19,425 nucleotides of DNA, taken from contig NZ_NUNF01000099.1 in NCBI RefSeq assembly GCF_002585305.1, forward strand, positions 1 to 19,425, read 5' to 3'. The notes beneath the pieces were generated by a model that worked only from the letters and a program-made list of their open reading frames with translations, did no database searches and was not told where the DNA came from. A program made the position numbers and the translations under genes. Of this stretch, positions 1 to 6,089 are shown one piece after another (position 1 is the first letter of the stretch; each line of letters starts with the position of its first letter). Source of the stretch: Bacillus sp. AFS037270 (GTDB lineage: Bacteria > Bacillota > Bacilli > Bacillales_B > DSM-18226).

Positions 1-2
1 GA

Positions 3-119
3 AGTGGAAAAAGAAATAGTATTGCCAAATATCTACTTTCTGTAGGACCCTATAAGGAAAAGAATAAAGCCCCTGAAAAGGATGGTATCAAAGACAGTGA
101 GAAAAATGAAGAAAAATAA
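3..119 (+). CDS. C-terminal end of an unidentified protein (cut by window start)
   Basis: An open frame runs from the first bases of the window to a TAA at 117-119 and gives 38 residues ending in a highly charged tail rich in Lys and Glu. No start lies inside the window, so this can only be the 3' end of a longer gene. I do not recognise the family. It overlaps the next ORF by about 38 bases, the tight packing typical of phage or integrative-element operons. The yebC-family remnant about 450 bases downstream makes it likely that this gene belongs to an integrated element; such elements often carry the integrase/recombinase next to the junction, but nothing visible here proves that identity. 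Confidence 0.4.
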   Translation, partial: SGKRNSIAKYLLSVGPYKEKNKAPEKDGIKDSEKNEEK

Positions 120-279
120 TGAAGAAGAAATTGTCTACTCTAAAATTACAGGTGAAAGAAGACCACCTAGCATATGTACTACAATAAGAGAACCGAACTT
201 AGAATTGATGGCTAAAGCCATAATTGATTTGTACTATAAGACAAAGAACGAAGGGGATTCTGATGAACAAAGAAAATGA
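82..279 (+). CDS. small hypothetical protein, probable mobile-element gene
   Basis: A 65-residue basic and charged protein with no signal peptide or membrane segment. The central part contains SKITGERRPPS followed by a likely helix (LELMAKAIIDLYYK). It overlaps the frame upstream by 38 bases and the frame downstream by 17 bases, so the three ORFs look co-translated. The start is uncertain: ATG at 82 has GAAAAGG directly against it, and ATG at 106 has only a weak GTGAG upstream. I do not recognise the family. Its codon use looks like real coding sequence, and position suggests it belongs to the same element as its neighbours. Confidence 0.5.
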   Translation: MVSKTVRKMKKNNEEEIVYSKITGERRPPSICTTIREPNLELMAKAIIDLYYKTKNEGDSDEQRK

Positions 280-406
280 TCATGTGAAAAAGCCAGAATT
301 TCAGGAGACAATTTATATTAAACGACTCGGTACTGTGACTTCTCAAGGGAAATTTAACAATAAAGCGTATGTTCAAAAGCAAGTATTTTACTGGCAATGT
401 GAATGA
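263..406 (+). CDS. small hypothetical protein, probable mobile-element gene
   Basis: A 47-residue protein read from ATG at 263, chosen because AAGGGG lies 7-8 bases upstream; the frame is open further upstream but without a better start. It overlaps the previous ORF by 17 bases. The sequence is hydrophilic in its first half and ends with the aromatic stretch VFYWQCE. No family recognised. It is the last coding signal before about 140 bases of very AT-rich DNA and the yebC-family remnant, so it is probably the outermost gene of an integrated element. Confidence 0.45.
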   Translation: MNKENDHVKKPEFQETIYIKRLGTVTSQGKFNNKAYVQKQVFYWQCE

Positions 407-548
407 ATAGATTTATTAATTGCAGAATATAAATTATAAGATATACAGAATTTTAACTGTTGTAAAAACCCATTTTGTAAACTATAATAAATGTAATAAA
501 TTTCATACTAAAAGTGAGTGTAATAAACGTTAATATAACAATATTCTT
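407..548. other. AT-rich spacer before a putative attachment junction
   Basis: Very AT-rich, with stops in all frames, and no convincing promoter, RNA or terminator. It separates the last small element-type ORF from the yebC-family remnant. If the remnant is an integration scar, the attachment-site end lies at the right edge of this stretch, roughly 540-560. Confidence 0.4.
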
Positions 549-605
549 AATCAAGATTTAGAAGATGTGCAGCGCGTATATCATAACGTTGATCTTGGTG
601 AATAA
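549..605 (+). pseudogene. 3' remnant of a YebC/PmpR-family transcriptional regulator gene
   Basis: The frame that ends with TAA at 603-605 reads DLEDVQRVYHNVDLGE. This closely resembles the extreme C-terminus of YebC/PmpR-family proteins (Bacillus YrbC/YeeI), which typically ends in a DDVQxVYHNV-type motif. Upstream the frame meets a stop at 531-533, and the ~220 residues expected ahead of it are missing. A good intrinsic terminator follows seven bases later, as expected for the 3' end of a real gene. The likely explanation is insertion of an element into the yebC-family gene, leaving this end of the gene as the far side of the junction. The family call rests on a short motif, but that motif is distinctive. 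Confidence 0.65.
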
Positions 606-611
606 TGAAGG

Positions 612-642
612 AAAGCAGGCCATTTTGGTTCTGCTTTTTTTC
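612..642 (+). terminator. intrinsic terminator of the yebC-family remnant
   Basis: AAAGCAG and CTGCTTT pair, with CC/GG pairing inside and an ATTTT loop, followed by a T-rich run. It lies immediately after the remnant's stop codon. Confidence 0.75.
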
Positions 643-769
643 TTATCTAAAGAATACCGTCCGGAAGACTCCCCATAATTTTCTACCTTGGAGCATAAAT
701 AATAAGCCGTCTATTCGCTTTAATCTGATAAAGTGTGTTATTATTTTAATATTGCAAATAAGGGGAAGG

Positions 770-1294
770 ATGAGTCAATTGTCATTTGAAAGTGTTAAGA
801 AGCATTTTGAACAGTGGAACCGGGAGCAGGATGTAATGGAATTTGAAACATCCAGTGCAACAGTGGACCAAGCAGCTGAAACCATCGGTGTAAGTCCAGC
901 ACGAATTGCTAAAACATTATCCTTTCGCGGGTCGGAGGAAAAGGCAATTTTAATTGTTGCGGCGGGTGATGCAAAGATTGATAATAAGAAGTTTCGCCAA
1001 TTCTTTGGTTATAAAGCTCGTATGCTGTCGCCGGATGAGGTGCTTGAGCAAACAGGCCATGCAATTGGAGGCGTTTGCCCGTTTGGGTTAAAAAATGACC
1101 TAGAGGTTTACCTGGATATTTCCATGCAGCGATTTACGACGGTCTTTCCGGCATGTGGCAGCACCAACTCCGCCATTGAGTTAACGAAGGAAGAATTATT
1201 TGAATACTCTGGTGCTAAGGAGTGGGTAGATGTCTGCAAAGGCTGGGGAGAGGACGAAGAAACGGCAAATGTTAATCAACAAATAGAGGTATAG
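770..1294 (+). CDS. YbaK/EbsC-family aminoacyl-tRNA deacylase (YwhH-like)
   Basis: A 174-residue protein of the YbaK/ProX editing-domain family, which hydrolyses mischarged tRNAs such as Cys-tRNA(Pro) in the cytoplasm; Bacillus YwhH is the nearest named relative I recall. The sequence shows the family pattern: ARIAKTLSF with the conserved Lys at residue 48, ILIVAAGDAKID in the middle, then GHAIGGVCPFGL and a late VFPACGS stretch that form the substrate pocket. The start at ATG 770 is preceded by AAGGGGAAGG. The frame stays open upstream to 605, but that part runs through the terminator of the preceding remnant and reads like noise. Length fits the family (about 155-175). It appears monocistronic. 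Confidence 0.85.
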   Translation: MSQLSFESVKKHFEQWNREQDVMEFETSSATVDQAAETIGVSPARIAKTLSFRGSEEKAILIVAAGDAKIDNKKFRQFFGYKARMLSPDEVLEQTGHAIGGVCPFGLKNDLEVYLDISMQRFTTVFPACGSTNSAIELTKEELFEYSGAKEWVDVCKGWGEDEETANVNQQIEV

Positions 1295-1301
1295 AGGGGA
1301 G

Positions 1302-1332
1302 CACCCTTTTAAGTGGCTAACTAAAATGGGTG
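1302..1332 (+). terminator. possible terminator hairpin after the deacylase gene
   Basis: CACCC-TTTTA-AGT pairs with ACT-TAAAA-GGGTG with one or two bulged bases and a five-base loop. An AT-rich tail follows, but not a pure T run, so termination may be imperfect. Confidence 0.45.
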
Positions 1333-1427
1333 ATTTATTAATAATTTGCCCTTGTGATTAATATAATTACAGTGATTTTATTTTGAATTTTACAATTACA
1401 ATCATCATAGGAAGAAGGAATCAGGTG

Positions 1428-1781
1428 ATGAAATTCAAAATATACCGCTGTAATTGCCGGAAAACTTGGTCGATCCAAACCAGAAAGTCGAAATTTAATG
1501 CCGGTTCTGTTCTTTTAAATGCTAACTGGTCTGCTGAACTGAAGCCGGAACGGAAGCGCGACCCAAAAGGATTTGTTACAACACAAGGAGATATAGGGAT
1601 TATTTATAATCCTGACAATGAATTGGTTGAACAATTCATTAAGGTAGAGAAGTTAATTTATGATAAAAAGAATGTCAATTTTAATGTTGAACAAGGTACA
1701 TGTTTATACTTTGCTGAAGATGGCACCTGCTATATTCTAAAAAGAATGGAAGACCGTTTAACGGTAAGTGAAAAAGTATAA
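1428..1781 (+). CDS. hypothetical protein, 117 residues
   Basis: Read from ATG 1428, seven bases after AAGGAA; the upstream in-frame extension to 1383 lacks a ribosome site. The N-terminus has a C-x-C pair (YRCNCRKTW), and two further Cys occur near the C-terminus (GTCLYF, GTCYIL), so metal binding or disulfides are possible, but no known zinc motif is complete. The rest alternates short beta-like and charged segments, with no signal peptide or membrane helix. A strong terminator follows directly. I do not recognise the family; it looks like a cytoplasmic Bacillaceae orphan. Confidence 0.65.
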   Translation: MKFKIYRCNCRKTWSIQTRKSKFNAGSVLLNANWSAELKPERKRDPKGFVTTQGDIGIIYNPDNELVEQFIKVEKLIYDKKNVNFNVEQGTCLYFAEDGTCYILKRMEDRLTVSEKV

Positions 1782-1790
1782 TATCTGTTA

Positions 1791-1820
1791 AAAGAGCTTG
1801 GGCAGCCAAGCTCTTTTTTT
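1791..1820. terminator. bidirectional intrinsic terminator between convergent genes
   Basis: An 11-bp perfect stem (AAAGAGCTTGG with CCAAGCTCTTT), GCAG loop, seven T on the plus strand and TTTT on the minus strand. It serves the orphan gene ending at 1781 and the minus-strand gene ending at 1838. Confidence 0.9.
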
Positions 1821-1837
1821 GCTATCTTTTGCCATCT

Positions 1838-2242
1838 TTATCTTGGCGTAACCGGTTTAACTGAAAGGGCAGGGGTGTAACTCGTTGTTACACAGCCAGC
1901 TAAGTGGCTGTGCGTTAATAATCCCAACTCAAGAGCTGCTTTTATTTTCGTATCATCCGGCCTTCTGATTACCTGAATGAGATCTGTCATCTGTAATTCT
2001 TCTAGCCTTTTAACGGTATCTGCCTCATGAAATTTCTCTATTTTTCGGATTTGTCTTTGGAGCTTGAACCCGCTAGCAGTAATTTCACCTTTTTGCTGAG
2101 TACCGACTAGTTGATTAAAATAACTTTGAAAAACATCCTTTAATTCATTCATTTCAAGCTCAATTTCTTTTTTTTGTTTATTTAGTTCGTAATACCTCTG
2201 TAACATCTCACCAGTTATCAAGGACTTATTGTTGTTAACCAT
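1838..2242 (-). CDS. hypothetical coiled-coil protein, possibly SOS-controlled
   Basis: A 134-residue protein of unknown family. Residues about 10-50 form a strongly heptad-like, Lys/Glu-rich helix (RYYELNKQKKEIELEMNELK), followed by a FKLQRQIRKIEKF strand/helix segment and a small domain ending GLLTHSHLAG. This layout recalls small phage-type recombination accessory or Gam-like coiled-coil proteins, but the similarity is only in architecture. The start is secure: AGGAGG lies eight bases before ATG. A 12-of-14 match to the Bacillus LexA (DinR) operator lies between the putative -10 region and the ribosome site, so DNA-damage induction is a reasonable inference. No neighbouring gene supports a specific function. 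Confidence 0.7.
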   Translation of the reverse strand: MVNNNKSLITGEMLQRYYELNKQKKEIELEMNELKDVFQSYFNQLVGTQQKGEITASGFKLQRQIRKIEKFHEADTVKRLEELQMTDLIQVIRRPDDTKIKAALELGLLTHSHLAGCVTTSYTPALSVKPVTPR

Positions 2243-2259
2243 GCTGCCATCCTCCTATA

Positions 2260-2273
2260 CGAACGTATATTCT
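2260..2273 (-). promoter_or_regulatory. LexA (DinR)-like operator
   Basis: The plus strand reads CGAACGTATATTCT, against the Bacillus SOS consensus CGAACRNRYGTTYC: 12 of 14 positions agree, with the left half-site perfect. It sits upstream of the AGGAGG of the minus-strand gene at 2242 and overlaps AT-rich promoter-like DNA downstream of a TTGACT, a normal place for a LexA operator. It is a sequence match only. Confidence 0.45.
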
Positions 2274-2354
2274 ATAATATGTTGGGGAAGTCAATAATAT
2301 GACCATACAAAGGCAGTCTTAAAAACAAAGTTAACACTTTAGAAACCTACTAAA

Positions 2355-2369
2355 TGGTGACAGGCACCA
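2355..2369. repeat. dispersed 15-bp inverted repeat, copy 1
   Basis: TGGTGACAGGCACCA: a 5-bp inverted repeat (TGGTG/CACCA) around ACAGG, followed shortly by GGTACAAA. A near-identical element (one base different when reverse-complemented) occurs at 14687. This GTGxCAGGCACC type of motif resembles REP-like short repeats that I recall as scattered through Bacillus genomes; both copies here are intergenic. Confidence 0.55.
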
Positions 2370-2462
2370 AAATGGTACAAAAAGTATTTGCTTTCTTGTC
2401 GTTAGTCTGGCAAGCTTAATAATGATAAATCTTCTTTAAGAAAGAGCAAATAGGTGATTAAT

Positions 2463-2867
2463 ATGATAGAGGTAAAAACATCAAAGCTAAGTGATGGGGA
2501 ATTGAACAGAGGGGTATTTGCGACTTGTGATATTGCAAAAGGAGAGTTGATACATCAAGCACCTGTTCTTCCTTATCCCAATGAGGAACACATTCATATC
2601 GAAAAAACGTTATTGGCAGATTATGCATTTGAATATGGTATAAATCACACCGCCATTCTTTTAGGCTATGGTATGCTGTTTAACCATTCCTATCAGCCCA
2701 ATGCGACATATGAAATAAACTTTCCAAATCACACCTTTGATTTCTTTGCATACAAGGATATTAAAGCAGGAGAAGAGATCTTAATCAATTATAATGGTGA
2801 TGTGGATGATAATGAACCACTATGGTTTGATAAAGATAAGTCAAGTGAGACGAAAGATCATTTATAA
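2463..2867 (+). CDS. SET-domain protein
   Basis: A 134-residue single-domain SET protein; SET domains transfer methyl groups from S-adenosylmethionine to lysines. Motifs in order: GVFATCDIAKGELI at the N-terminus, GYGMLFNHSYQPNA (the NHSxxPN core that builds the SAM and active-site knot) near residues 70-80, and DIKAGEEILINYN (equivalent to the GEELTxDY motif) near 105. The bacterial version is short and lacks the cysteine-rich post-SET zinc site, so the substrate is unknown. ATG 2463 is chosen because AGGTG lies six bases upstream; a GTG at 2454 is also in frame but sits inside that site. It is monocistronic, with its own terminator. Confidence 0.85.
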   Translation: MIEVKTSKLSDGELNRGVFATCDIAKGELIHQAPVLPYPNEEHIHIEKTLLADYAFEYGINHTAILLGYGMLFNHSYQPNATYEINFPNHTFDFFAYKDIKAGEEILINYNGDVDDNEPLWFDKDKSSETKDHL

Positions 2868-2886
2868 TTCAAAATTAGATCGAGGT

Positions 2887-2917
2887 AAAAGAGCACATTC
2901 TGTGCTCTTTTCTTTTT
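2887..2917 (+). terminator. intrinsic terminator of the SET-domain gene
   Basis: AAAAGAGCACA pairs perfectly with TGTGCTCTTTT around a TTC loop, followed by a T-rich tail. Confidence 0.85.
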
Positions 2918-3043
2918 AGCTAGCATAGTACCGAATTGGATGCAGGAGTACTCCATTATAGATGAATTAATTTACACAGTGACCTTTAGACCAACTAGTT
3001 TAAGAAAACCAAGACATCTGCCTATGCCTTTTAATTGTTTAAA

Positions 3044-3052
3044 CATATTCTA
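3044..3052 (+). promoter_or_regulatory. sigma-K-like -10 element before the Gly/Met-rich gene
   Basis: CATATTCTA matches the CATANNNTA -10 of mother-cell sigma-K promoters and is identical to that before the gene at 8834. No AC dinucleotide occurs at the expected -35 distance (TG instead), so confidence is limited. A start near 3060 would leave a ~25-nt leader. Confidence 0.3.
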
Positions 3053-3085
3053 GACTGTAACCTAAATAAAGGAGAGATGCTCGAA

Positions 3086-3622
3086 ATGATGGGAACAGGT
3101 GGATATCCAGGAATGGATGGTTATGGCAGCATGAGTATGGGAGGATTCCCAGGTATGGGTGGTATGGGAACAGGCATGCCGGGCATGGGCGGATTTGGTG
3201 GTATGGGAACAGGCATGCCGGGCATGGGCGGATTTGGCGGTATGGGAACAGGCATGCCGGGCATGGGCGGATTTGGCGGTATGGGAACAGGCTACCCAGG
3301 CATGGGCGGATTTGGTGGAATGGGAGCAGGCTATCCGGGCATGGGCGGATTTGGAGGATACCCAGGACATGGCTGGCATGGCGGCTGGGGTGGAGGATAC
3401 CCAGGACATGGCTGGCACGGCGGCTGGGGTGGAGGGTACCCAGGACATGGCGGACATGGAGGAATGAGTGGATACCCAGGACATGGCGGACATGGAGGAA
3501 TGGGTGGATTCCCAGGACATGACGGACATGGAGGAATGGGTGGATACCCAGGACATGATGGACACGGTGGAATGGGTGGCTATCCAGGCCAAGGTGGAAT
3601 GAGTGGAATGGGTGGAATGTAA
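3086..3622 (+). CDS. Gly/Met/His-rich tandem-repeat protein, probable spore surface protein
   Basis: About 178 residues made almost entirely of repeats. First come five 13-residue units like MGTGMPGMGGFGG, then two units YPGHGWHGGWGGG, then four 12-residue units like YPGHGGHGGMGG, ending GGMGGM. Composition is dominated by Gly, Met, His, Pro and Tyr with practically no charged side chains besides His and a few Asp. No signal peptide. Such low-complexity Gly-rich proteins in Bacillus are usually spore coat or exosporium components, and the sigma-K-like -10 upstream agrees; function is inference. ATG 3086 fits AAAGGAG about ten bases upstream, while ATG 3077 in the same frame is too close. The Met and His-Gly-Trp content would suit binding of copper or similar metals. 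Confidence 0.75.
   Translation: MMGTGGYPGMDGYGSMSMGGFPGMGGMGTGMPGMGGFGGMGTGMPGMGGFGGMGTGMPGMGGFGGMGTGYPGMGGFGGMGAGYPGMGGFGGYPGHGWHGGWGGGYPGHGWHGGWGGGYPGHGGHGGMSGYPGHGGHGGMGGFPGHDGHGGMGGYPGHDGHGGMGGYPGQGGMSGMGGM
3161..3577 (+). repeat. coding tandem repeats, 39-bp and 36-bp units
   Basis: Five 39-bp units occupy 3161-3355 (the first three nearly identical, the last two diverging), two further 39-bp units 3356-3433, and four 36-bp units 3434-3577. All preserve the reading frame. High identity of the first three implies recent duplication or slippage. Confidence 0.9.
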
Positions 3623-3747
3623 TTTCTCCCTTCATTATGAAATAACAACTCGAAATAAAAAAGTTTAAAATCGTATTAATGGAGTTCTTTAACTAGAAAC
3701 TTGAATAAATCACTTCAATCAAAAAGTAAATAATTCTCAAATAAACA

Positions 3748-3779
3748 AAAAAGCCTTGGAATCATTCAAGGCTTTTTTT
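3748..3779. terminator. bidirectional intrinsic terminator
   Basis: AAAAAGCCTTG pairs with CAAGGCTTTTT, with extra GAAT/ATTC pairing in the loop, seven T on plus and six on minus. It ends the Gly/Met-rich gene and the minus-strand yyaC unit. Confidence 0.9.
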
Positions 3780-3782
3780 GTA

Positions 3783-3878
3783 TTAGTGATCTTTAGGCAA
3801 ATTAATCTGCCAAGAAACACCAACCTGACCATGAACCCAGCCAAACCTTTCACTAAATGGCAAATCCCATAATGGCAT
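3783..3878 (-). CDS. candidate 31-residue protein translationally coupled to yyaC
   Basis: The stop of yyaC and the start of this frame overlap as TAATG. The frame encodes 31 residues: MPLWDLPFSERF, then GWVHGQVGVSWQ, then INLPKDH, and stops four bases before the shared terminator. It is too short for routine gene calling, but the composition (alternating hydrophobic/polar residues, two Trp in the second half) is not random-looking, and the whole gap between yyaC and the terminator is used. No independent ribosome site is obvious, so translation would depend on ribosomes finishing yyaC. It could also be the remnant of a longer gene. Confidence 0.35.
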   Translation of the reverse strand: MPLWDLPFSERFGWVHGQVGVSWQINLPKDH

Positions 3879-4486
3879 TAACAACCGTTAACATGCAGCA
3901 AAGGATGGTCAGAGGGATAACGAAAGAATTGCCTAACTGCCAATGATATCCCTTTTGCAATATTAGTAGCCATCGTGTAAATAAGATGCAGATTGGTGTA
4001 TAATAAACCGCTACCAAGGACTGCGTCATTAGTAAGAACAACCCCCATGACACTGCAGTCTCCAATCTGAGGCAGGTTTTGTCCAAGACCTAAGCCTGGC
4101 TGCAGCGGACCACGGCGCAAAACAATCGAGTTAACAAAATCTATCGATCCAAGCACACTATCAATCGAAATGACAAAACTGTTTTTTGGGAAGGAGTGAC
4201 GTGACATTTCCGGAACGATGGTGGTTGCATCCATTGGGTACTCAAGGTTTCCTAAGACCGTTAAATGATCAGGAAAGGTGTTACGGAGCAATGTTCCAAC
4301 AAAGGGTCCAAGGCTGTCACCGCTTATTAAATTTGAACCAATCCCCACTACATAAATGTGCTTTGTCCCTTCTGGAATGAGTGAATACAAGGTATTGCGA
4401 ATGAATAGAGGTGCAAGTCGGTCATCATATGGTATTACTTTCTCAAGAAACTTTGGTTCACTTAGATTGTTCTGTTTAACTCCCAC
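3878..4486 (-). CDS. yyaC: YyaC-family spore protease (GPR-like, DUF1256)
   Basis: A 202-residue protein matching YyaC of B. subtilis (205 residues), a sporulation protein related to the germination protease GPR. The GPR-type fold shows as YVVGIGSNLISGDSLGP (residues ~45-61) and FVISIDSVLG (~104-113); Asp57 and Asp109 occupy the positions of the two catalytic aspartates of GPR. GGP/GLGLGQNLPQIGDCSVMG follows in the C-terminal half. The TDRSTGDSLGP form I recall for YyaC is SNLISGDSLGP here. GTG 4486 is preferred because GAGGTG lies eight bases upstream; GTG 4495 overlaps that site, and a stop occurs at 4501-4499. The gene has its own terminator and may share its mRNA with a 31-residue coupled ORF. 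Confidence 0.85.
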   Translation of the reverse strand: MGVKQNNLSEPKFLEKVIPYDDRLAPLFIRNTLYSLIPEGTKHIYVVGIGSNLISGDSLGPFVGTLLRNTFPDHLTVLGNLEYPMDATTIVPEMSRHSFPKNSFVISIDSVLGSIDFVNSIVLRRGPLQPGLGLGQNLPQIGDCSVMGVVLTNDAVLGSGLLYTNLHLIYTMATNIAKGISLAVRQFFRYPSDHPLLHVNGC

Positions 4487-4585
4487 AACTGTCACACCTC
4501 ACAAAGATGGCTTTCAAAAAAATATTCTTCATTTACACGGCATAATCCTTCCTGCTAAAATAAAAATCTACTAGGTGGGAAATAT

Positions 4586-4594
4586 TGCTATAAT
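4586..4594 (+). promoter_or_regulatory. extended -10 promoter of the GNAT gene
   Basis: TGCTATAAT is a perfect -10 hexamer with the TGn extension, about 30 bases before ATG. The -35 region (AATCTA) is poor, as often tolerated with an extended -10. Confidence 0.6.
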
Positions 4595-4624
4595 TATTTT
4601 AGTGAAAAAACAAGGAGGACCAAT

Positions 4625-5062
4625 ATGTTAATCCAAAAAGCTACCTTAACTGAACTTGAGCCATTAACCGAGTTATTTGATTTATACAGGATGTTTTACA
4701 AGCAAGAATCTGATTTAGAGGGGGCTAAACAATTTTTATCAGAAAGAATCAGCAAGGATGAATCTGCTGCCTTTATTGCATTGGATGGAGAAAATCCGTT
4801 GGGGTTTGTTCAACTATATCCATCGTTTTCAAGTGTAAGCATGAAGCGTTCATGGATTTTAAACGATTTGTATGTAAAAAAAGAAGCCCGGGGAAAGGGC
4901 GTTGGTGAGAACCTATTAAAAAAAGCGATTGAATTCGCAAAAGAGACAGGAGCAAAGGGTCTATTTTTAGAAACGGCTAACGATAACTACAACGCCCAAA
5001 GACTCTATGAAAAAATAGGTTTTAAAAAAGAAGAAAATTATTTCTATTATTATTCCATTTAA
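4625..5062 (+). CDS. GNAT-family N-acetyltransferase
   Basis: A 145-residue complete GNAT domain that transfers acetyl from acetyl-CoA to an unknown amine. The N-terminal substrate-binding helix region (LTELFDLYRMFYKQ) precedes the central beta strand ILNDLYVKKEARGKGVGENLL, which carries the acetyl-CoA pyrophosphate loop R/G-x-G-x-G at ARGKGVG (~residues 90-96). LFLETANDNYNAQRLYEKIGFKKE is the classical C-terminal motif B. AAGGAGG sits six bases before ATG, and a consensus extended -10 promoter precedes it, so it should be well expressed. Substrate cannot be read from sequence. Confidence 0.9.
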   Translation: MLIQKATLTELEPLTELFDLYRMFYKQESDLEGAKQFLSERISKDESAAFIALDGENPLGFVQLYPSFSSVSMKRSWILNDLYVKKEARGKGVGENLLKKAIEFAKETGAKGLFLETANDNYNAQRLYEKIGFKKEENYFYYYSI

Positions 5063-5117
5063 GTAGAAGCTTTAGAAACAACCCCAATTCCGGATAGAAA
5101 ATGGGCAGGGGAACGAG

Positions 5118-5738
5118 CTATTTTTTAGAAAGAAGTTCATCTAAATATTTAATGGTTTCTCCATAATTACCTGAAATTCTATCCTCGCGGAGTTGATCTT
5201 TTTTAAGTTTGTCCAATGATTCTGCCAGTATTTCCTGTTCTCTTGCTTGAGGTATAATGACTACCCCATCAACATCACCCACAATGATGTCACCAGGTTG
5301 GACAGACACTCCCCCGCAGGAGATAGGTACATTGATTTCTCCACCCCCGTCTTTAGCACTAGCTGCTACAGTTGTCCCTTTGACGAAGACGGGGAATTTT
5401 ATTTCCTTGATTCCATTAAGATCACGAATCGCACCATCTGCCACTAGACCGCCAATGCCAAGAGTTTTAGCCATCCCTAGGAAAAAATCACCAGCAATCG
5501 CTCGATATTCATCCCCTTTAGCATCGACTACTAAAATATTACCAGGCTTCGCTTCTCGGATAGCTTTTAAAACAGTAAGATTGTCACCAACTGGAGTTTT
5601 AACGGTTAGCGCCCTCCCTGCAATTTTATAATGATCTTCTAAGGGTTTGATAGAAGGGTGTAGGTTATTTAACCCATTCATTGCGTCAGAAATACAGGTG
5701 GTAGGTATCTCCCGAAATTTATCCACAATCTGGTCCAT
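5118..5738 (-). CDS. RraA-family protein (HMG/CHA aldolase-like)
   Basis: A 206-residue member of the RraA/dimethylmenaquinone-methyltransferase-like family. Members include 4-hydroxy-4-methyl-2-oxoglutarate aldolases and RNase E inhibitors; Bacillus lacks the classical RNase E target, so an aldolase or oxaloacetate decarboxylase role is more likely. Visible motifs: ISDAMNGL near the N-terminus, GDNLTVLKAIREAKPGNILVVDAKG (substrate loop), GDFFLGMAKTLGIGGLVADGAIRD (Arg-Asp metal/substrate pair), and GDIIVGDVDGVVIIP. The start is the second Met of the open frame, since GAAGAGGAG lies seven bases before ATG 5738. The gene is convergent with the GNAT; no operon partner indicates a pathway. Confidence 0.85.
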   Translation of the reverse strand: MDQIVDKFREIPTTCISDAMNGLNNLHPSIKPLEDHYKIAGRALTVKTPVGDNLTVLKAIREAKPGNILVVDAKGDEYRAIAGDFFLGMAKTLGIGGLVADGAIRDLNGIKEIKFPVFVKGTTVAASAKDGGGEINVPISCGGVSVQPGDIIVGDVDGVVIIPQAREQEILAESLDKLKKDQLREDRISGNYGETIKYLDELLSKK

Positions 5739-5804
5739 AAAAAAACTCCTCTTCATTTATTTTCCATAGATTATTATAGCTTGTTTTATAATAATTGGGA
5801 AATT

Positions 5805-5837
5805 TCAAAAAAAAGGACTTCCGTAGATAGAAGTCCT
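5805..5837 (-). terminator. intrinsic terminator of the GerPF-like cluster
   Basis: On the minus strand AGGACTTC pairs with GAAGTCCT around an 8-base loop, followed by eight T. It lies six bases beyond the stop of the last cluster gene. Confidence 0.9.
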
Positions 5838-5842
5838 CGCTT

Positions 5843-6076
5843 TTATAGAATACTATTTTTCACAGTCGAGCTGTCATTCAAATCATTATCCAATATAAAT
5901 GAAATAGGGATTAACATTGGAGCAATATCTCCATTTTGCTCACCATATCCTTGATTGCGTTTGTAGGAAATAAATAAATCGGTTATTTGATTAGGTCCCA
6001 TATTAAAAACAGATGCATGGTCGAAGACATTTACTTTTATATCTCCAAGGCTGACGTTCATCGGTGCAAAGATCAA
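5843..6076 (-). CDS. GerPA/GerPF-family spore germination protein, copy 3
   Basis: A 77-residue protein of the GerPA/GerPF family; GerP proteins act in the coat and aid passage of germinants to their receptors. Visible features: NVSLGDIKVNVFDHASVFNMGPNQ (the G-x-hydrophobic-V-N strand and NxG turn) and YKRNQGYGEQNGDIAPMLIPISF, closing with DNDLNDSSTVKNS. The start chosen is TTG 6076, six bases after a run of seven G, because it aligns with the TTG starts of the two sister genes and gives the same 77-residue length; an in-frame TTG at 6097 would place that G-run inside the gene. It lies 13 bases after the stop of the middle copy. Confidence 0.8.
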   Translation of the reverse strand: MIFAPMNVSLGDIKVNVFDHASVFNMGPNQITDLFISYKRNQGYGEQNGDIAPMLIPISFILDNDLNDSSTVKNSIL

Positions 6077-6089
6077 CTGTATCCCCCCC

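Noticed and set aside
605..769. N-terminal extension of the YbaK-like protein up to 605
   Set aside because: It would cross the terminator at 612-642, lacks a ribosome site there, and the extension has no resemblance to the family.
3039..3635. Two long minus-strand frames (to 198 and 176 codons) across the Gly/Met-rich gene
   Set aside because: They are open only because the 36/39-bp repeats contain no stops in those frames; neither has a ribosome site, and the products are repetitive artefacts.
5247..5631. Plus-strand frames opposite the RraA-family gene
   Set aside because: Shadow frames; the minus-strand protein has full family motifs and a ribosome site.
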